This document shows positions 11,620-24,800 of a stretch of 64,000 nucleotides of DNA, piece by piece. The position numbers and the translations under genes were made by a program. The notes beneath the pieces are model-generated. The model was not told where the DNA came from. It saw only the letters and a list, made by a program, of their open reading frames with translations, and made no database searches. Origin of the DNA: Coriaria nepalensis (taxonomy: Eukaryota; Streptophyta; Magnoliopsida; Cucurbitales; Coriariaceae); the NCBI GenBank assembly GCA_027186245.1, contig CP114481.1:46159501-46223500 (forward strand), in the 5' to 3' direction. Positions within the stretch are counted from its first letter, which is position 1. Each line of letters starts with the position of its first letter.

Positions 11620-13609
11620 GTCATTTCAACTCAATATCTTCTTTCAAAGCAAGTCGAACGCATTCTATTTTTGCACTACAAACACAAGTTTTGTGCATAA
11701 CTTGCAAATGATCAATGCACGGAAAGTGTGCATTCGTTTAACCTTAAAATCATTTTAATGAGTCATTTCAAGTCAATATCTTCTTTCAAAGCAAGTCGAA
11801 CGAATTCTAGTTTTGCACTACAGACACAACTTTTGTGCATAACTTGCAAATGATCATTGCAAGGAAAGTGTGCATTCGTTTAACCTTAAAATCATTTCAA
11901 TCAGTCATTTCAAGTCAATATCTTCTTTCAAAGCAAGTCGAACGCATTCTATTTTTGCACTACAAACACAAGTTTTGTGCATAACTTGCAAATGATCAAT
12001 GCAAGGAAAGTGTGCATTCGTTTAACCTTAAAATCATTTCAATGAATCATTTCAAGTCAATAACTTATTTCAAAGCAAGTCGAACAAATTCTATTTTTGC
12101 ACTACAAACACAAGTTTTGTGCATAACTTGCAAATGATCAATGCAAGGAAAGTGTCCATTCGTTTAACCTTAAAATCAGTTCAATGAGTCATTTCAACTC
12201 AATATCTTCTTTCAAAGCAATTCGAACGAATTCTATTTTTTCACTACAAACACAACTTTTGTGCATAACTTGCAAATGATCAATGCATGGAAAGTGTGTA
12301 TTCGTTTAACCTTAAAATCATTTCAATGAGTCAGTCCAAGTCAATAACTTATTTCAAAGCAAGTCGAACAAATTCTATTTTTGCACTACAAACACAAGTT
12401 TTGTGCATAACTTGCAAATGATCAATGCAAGGAAAGTGTGCATTCATTTAACCTTAAAATCATTTCAATGAGTCATTTCAACTCAATATCTTCTTTCAAA
12501 GAAAGTCGAACGCATTCTATTTTTGCGCTACAAACACAAGTTTTGTGCATAACTATGCAAATGATCAATACAAGGAAAGTGTTCATTCGTTTAACCTTAA
12601 AATCATTTCAATGAGTCATTTCAAGTCAATATCTTCTTTCAAAGCAAGTCGAACGAATTCTAGTTTTGCACTACAGACACAACTTTTGTGCATAACTTGC
12701 AAATGATCATTGCAAGGAAAGTGTGTATTCGTTTAACCATAAAATCATTTCAATCAGTCATTTCAAGTCAATATCTTCTTTCAAAGCAAGTCGAACGCAT
12801 TCTATTTTTTCACTACAAACACAAGTTTTGTGCATAACTTGCAAATGATCAATGCAAGGAAAGTGTGCATTCATTTAACCTTAAAATCATTTCAATGAGT
12901 CATTTCAACTCAATATCTTCTTTCAAAGCAAGTCGAACGCATTCTATTTTTGCGCTACAAACACAAGTTTTGTGCATAACTATGCAAATGATCAATGCAA
13001 GGAAGGTGTGCATTCGTTTAACCTTAAAATCATTTCAATGAGTCATTTCAAGTCAATATCTTCTTTCAAAGCAAGTCGAACGAATTCTAGTTTTGCACTA
13101 CAGACACAACTTTTGTGCATAACTTGCAAATGATTATTGCAAGGAAAGTGTGCATTCGTTTAACCTTAAAATCATTTCAATCAGTCATTTCAAGTCAATA
13201 TCTTCTTTCAAAGCAAGTCGAACGCATTCTATTTTTTCACTACAAACACAAGTTTTGTGCATAACTTGCAAATGATCAATGCAAGGAAAGTGTGCATTCG
13301 TTTAACCTTAAAATCATTTCAATGAGTCATTTCAAGTCAATATCTTCTTTCAAACCAAGTCGAACGCATTCTATTTTTGCACTACAAACACAAGTTTGGT
13401 GCATAACTTGCAAATGATCAATGCAAGGAAAGTGTGCATTCGTTTAAACTTAAAATCATTTCAATGAGTCATTTCAACTCAATATCTTCTTTCAAAGCAA
13501 GTCGAAGGCATTTTATTTTTGCACTACAAACACAAGTTTTGTGCATAACTTGCAAATGATCAATGCAAGGAAAGTGTGCATTCGTTTAATCTTAAAATCA
13601 TTTCAATGA
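11620..13609 (+). repeat. HOR unit, 14 monomers, copy 2
   Basis: Second copy of the 14-monomer unit, with scattered differences such as AATCAGTTCAATG near 12176, GCATGGAAAGTGTGTATTC near 12285 and GATTATTGC near 13132. Similarity to copy 1 ends around 13620, where TTCAACTC in the corresponding position becomes TTCAAGTC. Confidence 0.78.
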
Positions 13610-16261
13610 GTCATTTCAAGTCAATATCTTCTTTCAAAGCAAGTCGAACGCATTCTATTTTTGCACTACAGACACAAGTTTTGTGCATAACTTGCAAATG
13701 ATCAATGCAAGGAAAGTGTCCATTCGTTTAACCTTAAAATCATTTCAATGAGTCATTTCAAGCCAATATCTTCTTTCAAACCAAGTCGAACGCATTCTAT
13801 TTTTGCACTACAAACACAAGTTTTGTGCATAACTTGCAAATGATCAATGCAAGGAAAGTGTGCATTCGTTTAACCTTAAAATCATTTCAATGAGTCATTT
13901 CAAGTCAATATCTTCTTTCAATGCAAGTCGAACGAATTCTAGTTTTGCACTACAGACACAACTTTTGTGCATAACTTGCAAATGATCAATGCAAGGAAAG
14001 TGTGCATTCGTTTAACCTTTAAATCATTTCAATCAGTCATTCCAAGTCAATATCTTCTTTCAAAGCAAGTCGAACGCATTCTATTTTTTCACTACAAACA
14101 CAAGTTTTGTGCATAACTTGCAAATGATCAATGCAAGGAAAGTGTGCATTCGTTTAACCTTAAAATCATTTCAATGAGTCATTTCAACTCAATATCTTCT
14201 TTCAAAGCAAGTCGAAGGCATTTTATTTTTGCACTACAAACACAAGTTTTGTGCATAACTTGCAAATGATCAATGCATGGAAAGTGTGCATTCGTTTAAC
14301 CTTAAAATCATTTCAATGAGTCATTTCAAGTCAATATCTTCTTTCAATGCAAGTCGAACGAATTCTAGTTTTGCACTACAGACACAACTTTTGTGCATAA
14401 CTTGCAAATGATCATTGCAAGGAAAGTGTGCATTCGTTTAACCTTAAAATCATTTCAATCAGTCATTTCAAGTCAATATCTTCTTTCAAAGCAAGTCGAA
14501 CGCATTCTATTTTTTCACTACAAACACAAGTTTTGTGCATAACTTGCAAATGATCAATGCAAGGAAAGTGTGCATTCGTTTATCCTTAAAATCATTTCAA
14601 TGAATCATTTCAAGTCAATAACTTATTTCAAAGCAAGTCGAACAAATTCTATTTTTGCACTACAAACACAAGTTTTGTGCATAACTTGCAAATGATCAAT
14701 GCAAGGAAAGTGTCCATTCGTTTAACCTTAAAATCATTTCAATGAGTCATTTCAACTCAATATCTTCTTTCAAAGCAATTCGAACGAATTCTATTTTTTC
14801 ACTACAAACACAACTTTTGTGCATAACTTGCAAATGATCAATGCAAGGAAAGTGTGCATTCGTTTAACCTTAAAATCATTTCAATGAGTCAGTCCAAGTC
14901 AATAACTTATTTCAAAGCAAGTCGAACAAATTCTATTTTTGCACTACAAACACGAGTTTTGTGCATAACTTGCAAATGATCAATGCAAGGAAAGTGTGCA
15001 TTCATTTAACCTTAAAATCATTTCAATGAGTCATTTCAACTCAATATCTTCATTCAAAGCAAGTCGAACGCATTCTATTTTTGCGCTACAAGCACAAGTT
15101 TTGTGCATAACTTGCAAATGATCAATGCAAGGAAAGTGTGCATTCGTTTAACCTTAAAATCATTTCAATGAGTCATTTCAAGTAAATATCTTCTTTCAAA
15201 GCAAGTCGAACGCATTCTATTTTTGCACTACAAACACAAGTTTTGTGCATAACTTGCAAATGATCAATGCAAGGAAAGTGTGCATTCGTTTAACCTTAAA
15301 ATCATTTCAATCAGTCATTTCAAGTCAATATCTTCTTTCAAAGCAAGTCGAAGGAATTTTATTTTTGCACTACAAACACAAGTTTTGTGCATAACTTGCA
15401 AATGATCAATGCAAGGAAAGTGTGCATTCGTTTAACCTTAAAATCATTTCAATCAGTTATTTCAAGTCAATATCTTCTTTCAAAGCAAGTCGAACGAATT
15501 CTATTTTTTCACTACAAACACAACTTTTGTGCATAACTTGCAAATGATCAATGCAAGGAAAGTGTGCATTCGTTTAACCTAAAAATCATTTCAATGAGTC
15601 AGTCCAAGTCAATAACTTATTTCAAAGCAAGTCGAACAAATTCTATTTTTGCACTACAAACACGAGTTTTGTGCATAACTTGCAAATGATCAATGCAAGG
15701 AAAGTGTGCATTCATTTAACCTTAAAATCATTTCAATGAGTCATTTCAACTCAATATCTTCTTTCAAAGCAAGTCGAACGCATTCTATTTTTGCGCTACA
15801 AACACAAGTTTTGTGCATAACTATGCAAATGATCAATGCAAGGAAGGTGTGCATTCGTTTAACCTTAAAATCATTTCAATGAGTCATTTCAAGTCAATAT
15901 CTTCTTTCAAAGCAAGTCGAACGAATTCTAGTTTTGCACTACAGACACAACTTTTGTGCATAACTTGCAAATGATCATTGCAAGGAAAGTGTGCATTCGT
16001 TTAACCTTTAAATCATTTCAATCAGTCATTCCAAGTCAATATCTTCTTTCAAAGCAAGTCGAACGCATTCTATTTTTTCACTACAAACACAAGTTTTGTG
16101 CATAACTTGCAAATGATCAATGCAAGGAAAGTGTGCATTCGTTTAACCTTAAAATCATTTCAATGAGTCATTTCAACTCAATATCTTCTTTCAAAGCAAG
16201 TCGAAGGCATTTTATTTTTGCACTACAAACACAAGTTTTGTGCATAACTTGCAAATGATCA
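13610..16261 (+). repeat. Mixed monomers
   Basis: About 18 to 19 monomers with no adjacent HOR copy found. The segment near 15640-16060 shares the TATGC variant and class order with the 14-monomer unit, so it is probably an older fragment of it. No other element is visible. Confidence 0.7.
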
Positions 16262-16476
16262 ATGCAAGGAAAGTGTGCATTCGTTTAATCTTAAAATCAT
16301 TTCAATGAGTCATTTCAAGTCAATATCTTCTTTCAAAGCAAGTCGAACGCATTCTATTTTTGCACTACAGACGCAACTTTTGTGCATAACTTGCAAATGA
16401 TCAATGCAAGGAAAGTGTCCATTCGTTTAACCTTAAAATCATTTCAATGAGTCATTTCAACTCAATATCTTCTTTC

Positions 16477-16619
16477 AAAGCAATTCGAACGAATTCTATT
16501 TTTTCACTACCAACACAACTTTTGTGCATAACTAAGCAAATCATCAATGCAAGGAAAGTGTGCATTCGTTTAACCTTAAAATCATTTCAATGAGTCATTT
16601 CAAGTCAATAACTTATTTC
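16477..16619 (+). repeat. 143-bp monomer with AACTAAGCAAATCATC (first TAAGC copy)
   Basis: First of 25 copies in which CATAACTTGCAAATGATC becomes CATAACTAAGCAAATCATC, one base longer; four copies near 25627, 30177, 31880 and 33160 read CATAAGTAAGC. The change destroys both the left palindrome arm (CTTGCA) and the central TGATCA. Copies occur 20 times between 16531 and about 35870, are absent for about 14 kb, then occur five times between about 49918 and 53187. The host monomer is usually of the ATTCGAAC class with ACAACTTTTG. This copy also has CTACCAACAC. Confidence 0.87.
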
Positions 16620-18182
16620 AAAGCAAGTCGAACGCATTCTATTTTTGTGCTACAAACACAACTTTTGTGCATAACTTGCAAATTATCAATGCAAGGAAAG
16701 TGTGCATTCGTTTAACCTTAAAATCATTTCAATGAGTCATTTCAAGTCAATATCTTCTTTCAAAGCAAGTCGAACGAATTCTAGTTTTGCACTACAGACA
16801 CAACTTTTGTGCATAACTTGCAAATGATCATTGCAAGGAAAGTGTGCATTCGTTTAACCTTAAAATCATTTCAATAAGCCATTTCAAGTCAATATCTTCT
16901 TTCAAGGCAATTCGAACGAATTCTATTTTTTCACTACAAACACAAGTTTTGTGCATAACTTGCAAATGATCAATGCAAGGAAAGTGTGCATTCGTTTAAA
17001 CTTAAAATCATTTCAATGAGTCATTTCAACTCAATATCTTCTTTCAAAGCAACTCGAAGGCATTTTATTTTTGCACTACAAACACAAGTTTTGTGCATAA
17101 CTTGCAAATGATCAATGCAAGGAAAGTGTGCATTCGTTTAATCGTAAAATCATTTCAATGAGTCATTTCAACTCAATATCTTCTTTCAAAGCAAGTCGAA
17201 GGCATTTTATTTTTGCACTACAAACACAAGTTTTGTGCATAACTTGCAAATGATCAATGCAAGGAAAGTGTGCATTCGTTTAATCTTAAAATCATTTCAA
17301 TGAGTCATTTCAAGTCAATATCTTCTTTCAAAGCAAGTCGAACGCATTCTATTTTTGCACTACAAACACAAGTTTAGTGCATAACTTGCAAATGATCAAT
17401 GCAAGGAAAGTGTGCATTCGTTTAACCTTAAAATCATTTCAATCAGTCATTTCAAGTCAATATCTTCTTTCAAAGCAAGTCGAACGAATTCTATTTTTTC
17501 ACTACAAACACAACTTTTGTGCATAACTTGCAAATGATCAATGCAAGGAAAGTGTGCATTCGTTTAACCTAAAAATCATTTCAATGAGTCAGTCCAAGTC
17601 AATAACTTATTTCAAAGCAAGTCGAACAAATTCTATTTTTGCACTACAAACACGAGTTTTGTGCATAACTTGCAAATGATCAACGCAAGGAAAGTGTGCA
17701 TTCGTTTAATCTTAAAATCATTTCAATGAGTCATTTCAAGTCAATATCTTCTTTCAAAGCAAGTCGAACGCATTCTATTTTTGCACTACAGACGCAACTT
17801 TTGTGCATAACTTGCAAATGATCAATGCAAGGAAAGTGTCCATTCGTTTAACCTTAAAATCATTTCAATGAGTCATTTCAACTCAATATCTTCTTTCAAA
17901 GCAATTCGAACGAATTCTATTTTTTCACTACCAACACAACTTTTGTGCATAACTAAGCAAATCATCAATGCAAGGAAAGTGTGCATTCGTTTAACCTTAA
18001 AATCATTTCAATGAGTCATTTCAAGTCAATAACTTATTTCAAAGCAAGTCGAATGCATTCTATTTTTGTGCTACAAACACAACTTTTGTGCATAACTTGC
18101 AAATGATCAATGCAAGGAAAGTGTGCATTCGTTTAACCTTAAAATCATTTCAATGAGTCATTTCAACTCAATATCTTCTTTC

Positions 18183-18324
18183 AAAGCAAGTCGAAGGCAT
18201 TTTATTTTTGCACTACAAACACAAGTTTTGTGCATTACTTGCAAATGATCAATGCAAGGAAAGTGTGCATACCTTTAAACTTAAAATCATTTCAATGAGT
18301 CATTTCAAGTCAATAACTTATTTC
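18183..18324 (+). repeat. Monomer variant with GTGCATACCTTTAAAC
   Basis: The usual GTGCATTCGTTTAACC reads GTGCATACCTTTAAAC, together with GTGCATTACTTGC upstream. The same combination appears near 21677, 23383 and 27931. Spacings are 3410, 1706 and 4548 bp, each a whole number of monomers plus the inserted TAAGC bases. It is therefore one variant copied by block duplication, and a useful marker for tracing amplification in 18-28 kb. Confidence 0.8.
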
Positions 18325-19176
18325 AAAACAAGTCGAACGCATTCTATTTTTGTGCTACAAACACAACTTTTGTGCATAACTTGCAAATGATCAATGCAAG
18401 GAAAGTGTGCATTCGTTTAACCTTAAAATCATTTCAATGAGTCATTTCAAGTCAATATCTTCTTTCAAAGCAAGTCGAACGAATTCTAGTTTTGCACTAC
18501 AGACACAACTTTTGTGCATAACTTGCAAATGATCATTGCAAGGAAAGTGTGCATTCGTTTAACCTTAAAATCATTTCAATAAGTCATTTCAAGTCAATAT
18601 CTTCTTTCAAGGCAATTCGAACGAATTCTATTTTTTCACTACAAACACAAGTTTTGTGCATAACTTGCAAATGATCAATGCAAGGAAAGTGTGCATTCGT
18701 TTAAACTTAAAATCATTTCAATGAGTCATTTCAACTCAATATCTTCTTTCAAAGCAAGTCGAAGGCATTTTATTTTTGCACTACAAACACAAGTTTTGTG
18801 CATAACTTGCAAATGATCAATGCAAGGAAAGTGTGCATTCGTTTAATCTTAAAATCATTTCAATGAGTCATTTCAAGTCAATATCTTCTTTCAAAGCAAG
18901 TCGAACGCATTCTATTTTTGCACTACAAACACAAGTTTAGTGCATAACTTGCAAATGATCAATGCAAGGAAAGTGTGCATTCGTTTAACCTTAAAATCAT
19001 TTCAATCAGTCATTTCAAGTCAATATCTTCTTTCAAAGCAAGTCGAACGCATTCTATTTTTGCACTACAAACACAAGTTTTGTGCATAACTTGCAAATGA
19101 TCAATGCAAGGAAAGTGTGCATTCGTTTAACCTTAAAATCATTTCAATGAGTCATTTCAAGTCAATAACTTATTTC

Positions 19177-19318
19177 AAAGTAAGTCGAACGCATTCTATT
19201 TTTGCACTACAAACACAAGTTTTGTGCATAACTTGCAAATGATCAATGCAACGAAAATGTGCATTCGTTTAACCTTAAAATCATTTCAATGAGTCATTTC
19301 AAGTCAATATCTTCTTTC
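19177..19318 (+). repeat. Monomer class GCAACGAAAATG
   Basis: GCAAGGAAAGTG is changed to GCAACGAAAATG. This is the first copy I see; the class then recurs to the right edge (for example 35161, 40707, 49224, 58033 and 63997) and is absent from the left 19 kb. It usually sits after a monomer end of the AATAACTTATTTC type or before a CTCTTTTTGC monomer. Confidence 0.78.
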
Positions 19319-19460
19319 AAAGCAAGTCGAACGCATTCTCTTTTTGCACTACAAACACAAGTTTTGTGCATAACTTGCCAATGATCAATGCAAGGAAAGT
19401 GTGCATTCGTTTAACCTTAAAATCATTTCAATGAGTCAGTCCTAGTCAATAACTTATTTC
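19319..19460 (+). repeat. Monomer class CATTCTCTTTTTG / CTTGCCAATGATC
   Basis: Two linked changes define the class: CATTCTCTTTTTG for CATTCTATTTTTG, and CTTGCCAATGATC for CTTGCAAATGATC. The following end is usually CAGTCC plus AAGTCAATAACTTATTTC. It first appears here and recurs through the middle and right of the window (35237, 35521, 49302, 55690, 58105). Some later copies, such as 39549 and 56740, carry CTTGCCAATG without CTCTTTTT and look recombinant. Confidence 0.78.
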
Positions 19461-21595
19461 AAAGCAAGTCGAACAAATTCTATTTTTGCACTACAAACAC
19501 AAGTTTTGTGCATAACTTACAAATGATCAACGCAAGGAAAGTGTCCATTCGTTTAACCTTAAAATCATTTCAATGAGTCATTTCAACTCAATATCTTCTT
19601 TCAAAGCAATTCGAACGAATTCTATTTTTTCACTACAAACACAACTTTTGTGCATAACTAAGCAAATCATCAATGCAAGGAAAGTGTGCATTCGTTTAAC
19701 CTTAAAATCATTTCAATGAGTCATTTCAACTCAATATCTTCTTCCAAAGCAAGTCGAAGGCATTTTATTTTTGCACTACAAACACAAGTTTTGTGCATAA
19801 CTTGCAAATGATCAATGCAAGGAAAGTGTGCATTCGTTTAATCTTAAAATCATTTCAATGAGTCATTTCAAGTCAATATCTTCTTTCAAAGCAAGTCGAA
19901 CGCATTCTCTTTTTGCACTACAAACACAAGTTTTGTGCATAACTTGCCAATGATCAATGCAAGGAAAGTCGGCATTCGTTTAACCTTAAAATCATTTCAA
20001 TGAGTCAGTCCAAGTCAATGACTTATTTCGAAGCAAGTCGAACGGATTCTATTTTTGCACTACAAACACAAGTTTTGTGCATAACTTGCAAATGATCAAT
20101 GCAACGAAAATGTGCATTCGTTTAACCTTAAAATCATTTCAATGAGTCATTTCAAGTCAATATCTTCTTTCAAAGCAAGTCGAACGAATTCTAGTTTTGC
20201 ACTACAGACACAACTTTTGTGCATAACTTGCAAATGATCATTGCAAGGAAACTGTGCATTCGTTTAACCTTAAAATCATTTCAATAAGTCATTTCAAGTC
20301 AATATCTTCTTTCAAGGCAATTCGAACGAATTCTATTTTTTCACTACAAACACAAGTTTTGTGCATAACTTGCAAATGATCAATGCAAGGAAAGTGTGCA
20401 TTCGTTTAAACTTAAAATCATTTCAATGAGTCATTTCAACTCAATATCTTCTTTCAAAGCAAGTCGAAGGCATTTTATTTTTGCACTACAAACACAAGTT
20501 TTGTGCATAACTTGCAAATGATCAATGCAAGGAAAGTGTGCATTCGTTTAATCTTAAAATCATTTCAATGAGTCATTTCAAGTCAATATCTTCTTTCAAA
20601 GCAATTCGAACGAATTCTATTTTTTCACTACAAACACAACTTTTGTGCATAACTAAGCAAATCATCAATGCAAGGAAAGTGTGCATTCGCTTAACCTTAA
20701 AATCATTTCAATGAGTCATTTCAACTCAATATCTTCTTTCAAAGCAAGTCGAAGGCATTTTATTTTTGCACTACAAACACAAGTTTTGTGCATAACTTGC
20801 AAATGATCAATGCAAGGAAAGTGTGCATTCGTTTAACCTTAAAATCATTTCAATGAGTCAGTCCAAGTCAATAACTTATTTCAAAGCAAGTCGAACAAAT
20901 TCTATTTTTGCACTACAAACACAAGTTTTGTGCATAACTTGCAAATGATCAACGCAAGGAAAGTGTCCATTCGTTTAACCTTAAAATCATTTCAATGAGT
21001 CATTTCAACTCAATATCTTCTTTCAAAGCAATTCGAACGAATTCTATTTTTTCACTACAAACACAACTTTTGTGCATAACTAAGCAAATCATCAATGCAA
21101 GGAAAGTGTGCATTCGTTTAACCTTAAAATCATTTCAATGAGTCATTTCAACTCAATATCTTCTTCCAAAGCAAGTCGAAGGCATTTTATTTTTGCACTA
21201 CAAACACAAGTTTTGTGCATAACTTGCAAATGATCAATGCAAGGAAAGTGTGCATTCGTTTAATCTTAAAATCATTTCAATGAGTCATTTCAAGTCAATA
21301 TCTTCTTTCAAAGCAAGTCGAACGCATTCTCTTTTTGCACTACAAACACAAGTTTTGTGCATAACTTGCCAATGATCAATGCAAGGAAAGTCTGCATTCG
21401 TTTAACCTTAAAATCATTTCAATGAGTCAGTCCAAGTCAATAACTTATTTCGAAGCAAGTCGAACGAATTCTATTTTTGCACTACAAACACAAGTTTTGT
21501 GCATAACTTGCAAATGATCAATGCAACGAAAATGTGCATTCGTTTAACCTTAAAATCATTTCAATGAGTCATTTCAAGTCAATATCTTCTTTCAA
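19390..21595 (+). repeat. Duplicated 5-6 monomer block at 10-monomer spacing
   Basis: About 19390-20170 matches about 20812-21595 at an offset of 1422 bp (10 monomers plus two TAAGC bases). Markers are CTTCTTCCAAAGC (19738/21160), CAACGCAAGGAAAGTGTCC, and GAAAGTCGGCATTCG versus GAAAGTCTGCATTCG. A third related block lies near 22.65-23.28 kb at 1706 bp from the second. Confidence 0.68.
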
Positions 21596-21839
21596 AGCAA
21601 TTCGAACGAATTCTATTTTTTCACTACAAACACAAGTTTTGTGCATTACTTGCAAATGATCAATGCAAGGAAAGTGTGCATACCTTTAAACTTAAAATCA
21701 TTTCAATGAGTCATTTCAAGTCAATAACTTATTTCAAAGCAAGTCGAACGCATTCTATTTTTGTGCTACAAACACAACTTTTGTGCATAACTTGCAAATG
21801 ATCAATGCAAGGAAAGTGTGCATTCGTTTAACCTTAAAA

Positions 21840-24800
21840 TCATTTCAATGAGTCATTTCAAGTCAATATCTTCTTTCAAAGCAAGTCGAACGAATTCTAG
21901 TTTTGCACTACAGACACAACTTTTGTGCATAACTTGCAAATGATCATTGCAAGGAAAGTGTGCATTCGTTTAACCTTAAAATCATTTCAATAAGTCATTT
22001 CAAGTCAATATCTTCTTTCAAGGCAATTCGAACGAATTCTATTTTTTCACTACAAACACAAGTTTTGTGCATAACTTGCAAATGATCAATGCAAGGAAAG
22101 TGTGCATTCGTTTAAACTTAAAATCATTTCAATGAGTCATTTCAACTCAATATCTTCTTTCAAAGCAAGTCGAAGGCATTTTATTTTTGCACTACAAACA
22201 CAAGTTTTGTGCATAACTTGCAAATGATCAATGCAAGGAAAGTGTGCATTCGTTTAATCTTAAAATCATTTCAATGAGTCATTTCAAGTCAATATCTTCT
22301 TTCAAAGCAATTCGAACGAATTCTATTTTTTCACTACAAACACAACTTTTGTGCATAACTAAGCAAATCATCAATGCAAGGAAAGTGTGCATTCGCTTAA
22401 CCTTAAAATCATTTCAATGAGTCATTTCAACTCAATATCTTCTTTCAAAGCAAGTCGAACGCATTCTATTTTTTCACTACAAACACAAGTTTTGTGCATA
22501 ACTTGCAAATGATCAATGCAAGGAAAGTGTGCATTCGTTTAACCTTAAAATCATTTCAATGAGTCATTTCAAGTCAATATCTTCTTTGAAAGCAAGTCGA
22601 ACGCATTCTATTTTCGCACTACAAACACAAGTTTTGTGCATAACTTGCAAATGATCAACGCAAGGAAAGTGTCCATTCGTTTAACCTTAAAATCATTTCA
22701 ATGAGTCATTTCAACTCAATATCTTCTTTCAAAGCAATTCGAACGAATTCTACTTTTTCACTACAAACACAACTTTTGTGCATAACTAAGCAAATCATCA
22801 ATGCAAGGAAAGTGTGCATTCGTTTAACCTTAAAATCATTTCAATGAGTCATTTCAACTCAATATTTTCTTCCAAAGCAAGTCGAAGGCATTTTATTTTT
22901 GCACTACAAACACAAGTTTTGTGCGTAACTTGCAAATGATCAATGCAAGGAAAGTGTGCATTCGTTTAATCTTAAAATCATTTCAATGAGTCATTTCAAG
23001 TCAATATCTTCTTTCTAAGCAAGTCGAACGCATTCTCTTTTTGCACTACAAACACAAGTTTTGTGCATAACTTGCCAATGATCAATGCAAGGAAAGTGTG
23101 CATTCGTTTAACCTTAAAATCATTTCAATGAATCAGTCCAAGTCAATAACTTATTTCGAAGCAAGTCGAATGCATTCTATTTTTGCACTACAAACACAAG
23201 TTTTGTGCATAACTTGCAAATGATCAATGCAACGAAAATGTGCATTCGTTTAACCTTAAAATCATTTCAATGAGTCATTTCAAGTCAATATCTTCTTTCA
23301 AAGCAATTCGAACGAATTCTATTTTTTCACTACAAACACAAGTTTTGTGCATTACTTGCAAATGATCAATGCAAGGAAAGTGTGCATACCTTTAAACTTA
23401 ATATCATTTCAATGAGTCATTTCAAGTCAATAACTTATTTCAAAGCAAGTCGAACGCATTCTATTTTTGTGCTACAAACACAACTTTTGTGCATAACTTG
23501 CAAATGATCAATGCAAGGAAAGTGTGCATTCGTTTAACCTTAAAATCATTTCAATGAGTCATTTCAAGTCAATATCTTCTTTCAAAGCAAGTCGAACGAA
23601 TTCTAGTTTTGCACTACAGACACAACTTTTGTGCATAACTTGCAAATGATCATTGCAAGGAAAGTGTGCATTCGTTTAACCTTAAAATCATTTCAATAAG
23701 TCATTTCAAGTCAATATCTTCTTTCAAGGCAATTCGAACGAATTCTATTTTTTCACTACAAACACAAGTTTTGTGCATAACTTGCAAATGATCAATGCAA
23801 GGAAAGTGTGCATTCGTTTAAACTTAAAATCATTTCAATGAGTCATTTCAACTCAATATCTTCTTTCAAAGCAAGTCGAAGGCATTTTATTTTTGCACTA
23901 CAAACACAAGTTTTGTGCATAACTTGCAAATGATCAATGCAAGGAAAGTGTGCATTCGTTTAATCTTAAAATCATTTCAATGAGTCATTTCAACTCAATA
24001 TCTTCTTTCAAAGCAAGTCGAACGCATTCTATTTTTTCACTACAAACACAAGTTTTGTGCATAACTTGCAAATGATCAATGCAAGGAAAGTGTGCATTCG
24101 TTTAACCTTAAAATCATTTCAATGAGTCATTTCAAGTCAATATCTTCTTTGAAAGTAAGTCGAACGCATTCTATTTTCGCACTACAAACACAAGTTTTGT
24201 GCATAACTTGCAAATGATCAACGCAAGGAAAGTGTCTGTTCGTTTAACCTTAAAATCATTTCAATGAGTCATTTCAACTCAATATCTTCTTTTAAAGCAA
24301 GTCGAACGCATTCTATTTTTGCACTACAAACACAAGTTTTGTGCATAACTTGCAAATGATCAATGCAAGGAAAGTGTGCATTCGTTTAAACTTAAAATCA
24401 TTTCAATGAGTCATTTCAAGTCAATATCTTCTTTCAAAGCAAGTCGAACGAATTCTAGTTTTGCACTACAGACACAACTTTTGTGCAAAACTTGCAAATG
24501 ATCATTGCAAGGAAAGTGTGCATTCGTTTAACCTTAAAATCATTTCAATGAGTCATTTCAACTCAATATCTTCTTTCAAAGCAAGTCGAAGGCATTTTAT
24601 TTTTGCACTACAAACACAAGTTTTGTGCATAACTTGCAAATGATCAATGCAAGGAAAGTGTGCATTCGTTTAACCTTAAAATCATTTCAATGAGTCAGTC
24701 CAAGTCAATAACTTATTTCAAAGCAAGTCGAACAAATTCTATTTTTGCACTACAAACACAAGTTTTGTGCATAACTTGCAAATGATCAACGCAAGGAAAG

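Larger units (their letters stand above)
16262..19170 (+). repeat. Block duplication with changing offset (10 then 12 then 11 monomers)
   Basis: A segment at 16262-16747 is repeated at about 17683-18168 with 1421-bp spacing (markers CAGACGCAACT 16370/17791 and CTACCAACAC with TAAGC). Beyond that, 16.7-17.1 kb matches 18.4-18.8 kb at 1705 bp (AAGGCAATTCG 16904/18609), and the match around AATCAGTCATTTC (17441/19004) is at 1563 bp. The offset changes imply monomers were gained and lost after duplication. The extra GAAGG monomer near 17145-17290 and the inserted monomers near 18.1-18.4 kb fit this. Confidence 0.68.

Noticed and set aside
16531..16545. TAAGC segment as a foreign insertion
   Set aside because: It is a one-base insertion plus two or three substitutions within an otherwise normal monomer.
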